From Lachnospiraceae bacterium (GTDB lineage: Bacteria; Bacillota; Clostridia; Lachnospirales; Lachnospiraceae), in assembly GCA_003488965.1 (NCBI GenBank), contig DNJW01000248.1, positions 578 to 9,780 of the forward strand: a DNA stretch of 9,203 bases, in the 5' to 3' direction. The position numbers were made by a program, and so were the translations under genes. The number at the start of each line of letters is the position of its first letter. The first letter of the stretch is position 1. Shown one piece after another: positions 6,808-9,203 of the stretch. A model generated the notes under the pieces. That model saw only the letters and a list, made by a program, of their open reading frames with translations, was not told where the DNA came from and did no database searches.

Positions 6808-8541
6808 GTGCAGAAAGAGATTCTTTTTAAGGTGCTGGGATATATTAAAAAATATTGGATATATCTGGGTATATCCATGCTGATGGCGGCGTTTACAGTA
6901 GCGTTGACCTTATATGTTCCTATTTTGACCGGGGAGGCTATCGACCTGATTATAGCGAAGGGACTGGTGGATTTTCAGGGGATTACGGCTGTCCTTGTAA
7001 AAATGGCAATTGCGGTGGCTCTTACGGCAGCGGCTCAATGGCTGATGAATGTCTGCAATAATAAAATGGCCTATGGGATAGTACGGGATATCAGGGACGA
7101 AGCTTTCCGTAAAATAGAGGTGCTTCCGCTAAAATATATAGACTCCCATTCTTACGGGGAAATTGTCAGCAGGGTCATTGCCGATGTGGACCAGTTTTCC
7201 GACGGTCTTTTAATGGGATTTACCCAGCTGTTTACCGGAGTGATAACGATTTTAGGAACATTGGTGATTATGCTGACAATAAATATAGGAATTACCGCAG
7301 TGGTAGTGTGCATTACGCCGGTTTCTTTTCTGGTGGCCAATTTTATTGCCAAGAAAACCTACCGTATGTTTAAGCTGCAATCGGAGACAAGAGGAGAACA
7401 GACGGCGCTGATTGACGAGATGGTAGGAGGACAGAGGGTGGTGCAGGCTTTCGGATACGAAGAGAAAGCGATGAACCGCTTTGATGAAATCAATAAAAGA
7501 CTGCAGGACTGCTCTTTGAAAGCTATTTTTTTCTCGTCCATTACCAATCCGGCAACCCGTTTTGTCAACAGCCTTGTTTATACCGGGGTAGGCATTTCAG
7601 GAGCATTTTTTGCCATCCAGGGAAGCATCAGCGTGGGTACCTTATCCTGCCTGCTGACTTATGCGAATCAGTATACAAAGCCTTTTAATGAAATATCCGG
7701 TGTAATTACCGAATTGCAGAATGCGCTTGCCTGCGCGGGCAGAATCTTTGAACTGATAGAAGAGGAACCCCAGATACCGGATGCCGAAAACGCCGTGGAA
7801 TTAAAGGATGTGAAAGGAAATGTGGTGTTGAAGGATGTTTCGTTTTCGTATATGCCGGATAAAAAGCTGATTCAGGGATTTCATTTACAAGTAAAACCGG
7901 GGCAGAGGGTGGCAATTGTAGGTCCCACCGGATGCGGCAAAACAACGGTAATTAATCTCCTGATGCGGTTTTATGATGTGGACGGAGGAAGCATTCAGGT
8001 AGAAAATACGGACATAAGGGAGGTTACGAGAAGAAGCCTGCGGGCTTCCTATGGGATGGTACTGCAGGAGACATGGCTGAAAGCAGGAACCATCCGGGAA
8101 AATATTGCAATGGGGAAACCGGATGCCGGGGAAGAGGAAATTATTGCAGCCGCTAAAGCAGCTCATGCCCATAGCTTTATCAAACGTCTTCCGGAAGGAT
8201 ATGATACTGTGATTACGGAGGACGGCGGCAATCTTTCCCAGGGACAGAAACAGCTTTTATGTATCACCAGAGTGATGCTCTGTCAGCCGGATATGCTGAT
8301 ACTGGATGAAGCTACATCCTCCATTGATACAAGAACGGAATTAAAAATACAGAATGCTTTTGCCAGGCTGATGGAGGGCAGAACCAGTTTTATCGTTGCC
8401 CACCGGCTGTCTACGATTCAGGAGGCGGATATTATTCTGGTAATGAGGGATGGGAACATTATTGAACAGGGGAATCATGAATCCTTGTTGGCTCAGGGGG
8501 GATTTTACGCAGAACTGTACAACAGCCAGTTTGCGGTTTAA
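6808..8541 (+). CDS. ABC exporter half-transporter with consensus Walker B and H-loop (heterodimer subunit 2)
   Basis: A 577-residue ABC exporter subunit with a six-helix membrane domain (about residues 1-315) and a C-terminal nucleotide-binding domain. Walker A is GPTGCGKT (372-379), Walker B ends D500-E501 with the catalytic Glu present, and the H-loop His is H532 in VAHRLST. Its signature, however, is LSQGQ (476-480) rather than LSGGQ. Paired head-to-tail with subunit 1, its Walker A/B would meet the intact LSGGQ of subunit 1 to make the active site, while the defective site of subunit 1 would meet LSQGQ. The two genes are therefore best read as one heterodimeric exporter. The start is a GTG with a good ribosome binding site. 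It ends at a bidirectional terminator, so it is the last gene of the radA transcript. The substrate is unknown. Confidence 0.95.
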   Translation: MQKEILFKVLGYIKKYWIYLGISMLMAAFTVALTLYVPILTGEAIDLIIAKGLVDFQGITAVLVKMAIAVALTAAAQWLMNVCNNKMAYGIVRDIRDEAFRKIEVLPLKYIDSHSYGEIVSRVIADVDQFSDGLLMGFTQLFTGVITILGTLVIMLTINIGITAVVVCITPVSFLVANFIAKKTYRMFKLQSETRGEQTALIDEMVGGQRVVQAFGYEEKAMNRFDEINKRLQDCSLKAIFFSSITNPATRFVNSLVYTGVGISGAFFAIQGSISVGTLSCLLTYANQYTKPFNEISGVITELQNALACAGRIFELIEEEPQIPDAENAVELKDVKGNVVLKDVSFSYMPDKKLIQGFHLQVKPGQRVAIVGPTGCGKTTVINLLMRFYDVDGGSIQVENTDIREVTRRSLRASYGMVLQETWLKAGTIRENIAMGKPDAGEEEIIAAAKAAHAHSFIKRLPEGYDTVITEDGGNLSQGQKQLLCITRVMLCQPDMLILDEATSSIDTRTELKIQNAFARLMEGRTSFIVAHRLSTIQEADIILVMRDGNIIEQGNHESLLAQGGFYAELYNSQFAV

Positions 8542-8584
8542 AAAAGAAAAAGCTGGCTGGATTGACAGTCAGCTCTTTTTTCTT
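8541..8584. terminator. Bidirectional terminator between the ABC operon and lspA
   Basis: A 9-bp stem, AGCTGGCTG (8551-8559) with CAGTCAGCT (8566-8574), has one G-T wobble and a 6-base loop. It is flanked by an A-rich run on the left (8541-8550) and a T-rich run on the right (8576-8584), so it can stop transcription from both sides. The lspA stop codon (8569-8571) lies inside the stem, and the ABC gene stop (8539-8541) touches the A-run, so the two convergent genes share one compact terminator. Confidence 0.88.
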
Positions 8585-9096
8585 GTAGGAAACTGCAGCG
8601 TAAAGAGGAAATCCAGTTCCTCATCTTTATAATAGAAAAAGCAGAGATAGACGAGCAGCGCCATGCCGATGCATACATAGCAGTCGGCAATATTAAACTT
8701 AGGAAAATTGATAGGGACAAAATAAATGAAATCTACAACATAGCCGTTTAAAATTCTGTCAATTAGATTTCCGATACCGCCGCTGATAATTAAAACCAGC
8801 ACAGCCTTCATAGGAAGATACCGCTTTGTGCCTGTCTTGGGAATCTGCAGATATTTCAAGATAAGAAAGAGCATCGCAAGGGATGTCAGGGTAATTAAAA
8901 ATTCTTGTTTTCCCATAAAAGAACTGAAAGCGGCGCCTGTATTTTCAAGATAGGAAAATTCCAGAATATCCGGCAGGAGAGGAAAATCAGCATGCCCCTT
9001 TAACCGGCTGGCAGCCAGCCCTTTGACAGACTGGTCTATGAAAATCAGCAGTAACGCGGCGATGACCGGATATATTTTTTTTCGGATATTTTTCAT
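8569..9096 (-). CDS. lspA: Lipoprotein signal peptidase (signal peptidase II)
   Basis: A 175-residue polytopic membrane aspartyl protease that cleaves the signal peptide from lipid-modified prolipoproteins at the cytoplasmic membrane. Four hydrophobic segments are visible: about 8-29, 66-83, 96-112 and 137-156. The family blocks are all present: DQSVK (21-25), ENTGAAF (51-57), GGIGNLIDR (106-114), VVDF (120-123) and FNIAD (134-138). By comparison with the solved LspA structures, D122 and D138 form the catalytic dyad and D113 is also conserved. The start at 9096 has AAAGGAG (9104-9110) 7 bases upstream and gives the normal N-terminus. The frame stays open upstream into the tRNA, but that extension is not coding. 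It runs against the ABC operon and may be transcribed from upstream of the tRNA or from its own unseen promoter. The tail after about residue 157 is charged and slightly longer than usual. Confidence 0.96.
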   Translation of the reverse strand: MKNIRKKIYPVIAALLLIFIDQSVKGLAASRLKGHADFPLLPDILEFSYLENTGAAFSSFMGKQEFLITLTSLAMLFLILKYLQIPKTGTKRYLPMKAVLVLIISGGIGNLIDRILNGYVVDFIYFVPINFPKFNIADCYVCIGMALLVYLCFFYYKDEELDFLFTLQFPTRKKS

Positions 9097-9103
9097 GGCT
9101 GCA

Positions 9104-9110
9104 CTCCTTT
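9104..9110 (-). promoter_or_regulatory. Ribosome binding site of lspA
   Basis: On the minus strand AAAGGAG lies 7 bases before the ATG at 9096. It fixes the start there and rules out the longer open frame that reaches back to 9198. Confidence 0.8.
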
Positions 9111-9122
9111 GATAGCGGATGT

Positions 9123-9163
9123 AAGAGAACAAGGCACTGACAAAATCAATTATCAGTGCCTTG
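9123..9163 (-). terminator. Terminator-like hairpin after the tRNA
   Basis: A perfect 11-bp stem (arms 9153-9163 and 9130-9140 in minus-strand order, CAAGGCACTGA with TCAGTGCCTTG) closes a 12-base AT-rich loop. On the minus strand it is followed by TTCTCTT, a T-rich but interrupted run. It begins 10 bases after the tRNA 3' end and probably ends the tRNA transcript. The weak T-run may allow some read-through into lspA, whose start is about 27 bases further on. Confidence 0.7.
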
Positions 9164-9173
9164 CCTGCGATAG

Positions 9174-9203
9174 CAGGGGCAGTAGGAATCGAACCCACAT
9201 CGA
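9174..9203 (-). tRNA. tRNA-Trp, 3' part, cut by the window edge
   Basis: On the minus strand the end of a tRNA is clear: a T-arm GTGGG-TTCGATT-CCTAC (9198-9182) with the invariant TTCGA-type loop, then the acceptor 3' strand TGCCCCT (9181-9175) and the discriminator G at 9174. The implied 5' acceptor strand AGGGGCA plus a G at position 73 matches bacterial tRNA-Trp, whose genes typically begin AGGGGC; the anticodon lies outside the window, so the identity is inferred. CCA is not encoded (the next bases are CTA), so it must be added by the nucleotidyltransferase. The first 40-odd bases are missing. Confidence 0.82.

Noticed and set aside
9105..9152. lspA promoter with TTGATT in the hairpin loop
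   Set aside because: The hexamer 17 bases downstream matches TATAAT at only 3 of 6 positions, and the -35 lies in the loop of a terminator-like stem.
8569..9198. Longer lspA starting at 9198
   Set aside because: The extra 34 residues would be encoded by the tRNA and its terminator; the ATG at 9096 has a well-placed AAAGGAG and gives the normal family N-terminus.

Overview
The window looks like a chromosomal housekeeping segment from a low-to-mid GC Firmicute, most likely a gut-type Clostridia (Lachnospiraceae-like). Reasons: strong AGGAGG-type ribosome binding sites in front of nearly every gene, a ClpC-type (not ClpA/ClpB) unfoldase next to radA, a YtrA-type GntR regulator, a small clpC-radA intergenic protein of a type I associate with Lachnospiraceae, and a tRNA whose 3' CCA is not encoded. 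The family assignment is inference; no 16S or other decisive marker is present.

Layout. On the + strand, a short GntR/YtrA-type regulator (1-378) overlaps clpC (378-2834) by one base. A 136-residue protein of unknown function follows (2912-3322), and this block ends in a strong intrinsic terminator (3375-3411). A 198-bp gap (3412-3609) before radA is filled by two tandem copies of a palindromic element: an exact 52-bp repeat with an 87-bp period. Then come radA (3610-4983, GTG start) and two ABC half-transporters (5000-6805 and 6808-8541), spaced 16 and 2 bases apart, so probably one transcript. A bidirectional terminator (about 8541-8584) separates them from the convergent minus-strand gene lspA (8569-9096). 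Upstream of lspA on the minus strand are a terminator-like hairpin and the 3' end of a tRNA gene, best read as tRNA-Trp, cut by the window edge.

How the genes work together. ClpC (regulated unfolding and proteolysis with ClpP) and RadA (branch migration during recombination) are neighbours in the classical Bacillus ctsR-mcsA-mcsB-clpC-radA-disA cluster. Here the gene directly before clpC is a GntR regulator rather than mcsB, a small unknown protein sits between clpC and radA, and an ABC exporter pair occupies the place of disA. The two ABC proteins carry complementary defects (Walker B Glu replaced by Asp and H-loop His replaced by Gln in the first; LSQGQ signature in the second), which marks them as one heterodimeric exporter with one consensus and one degenerate ATP site. 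LspA is the lipoprotein signal peptidase and is unrelated in function to the convergent genes.

Most of the window is ordinary core genome. The parts most worth a second look are the tandem palindromic element before radA, the conserved but uncharacterised 136-residue protein, and the GntR-clpC coupling.
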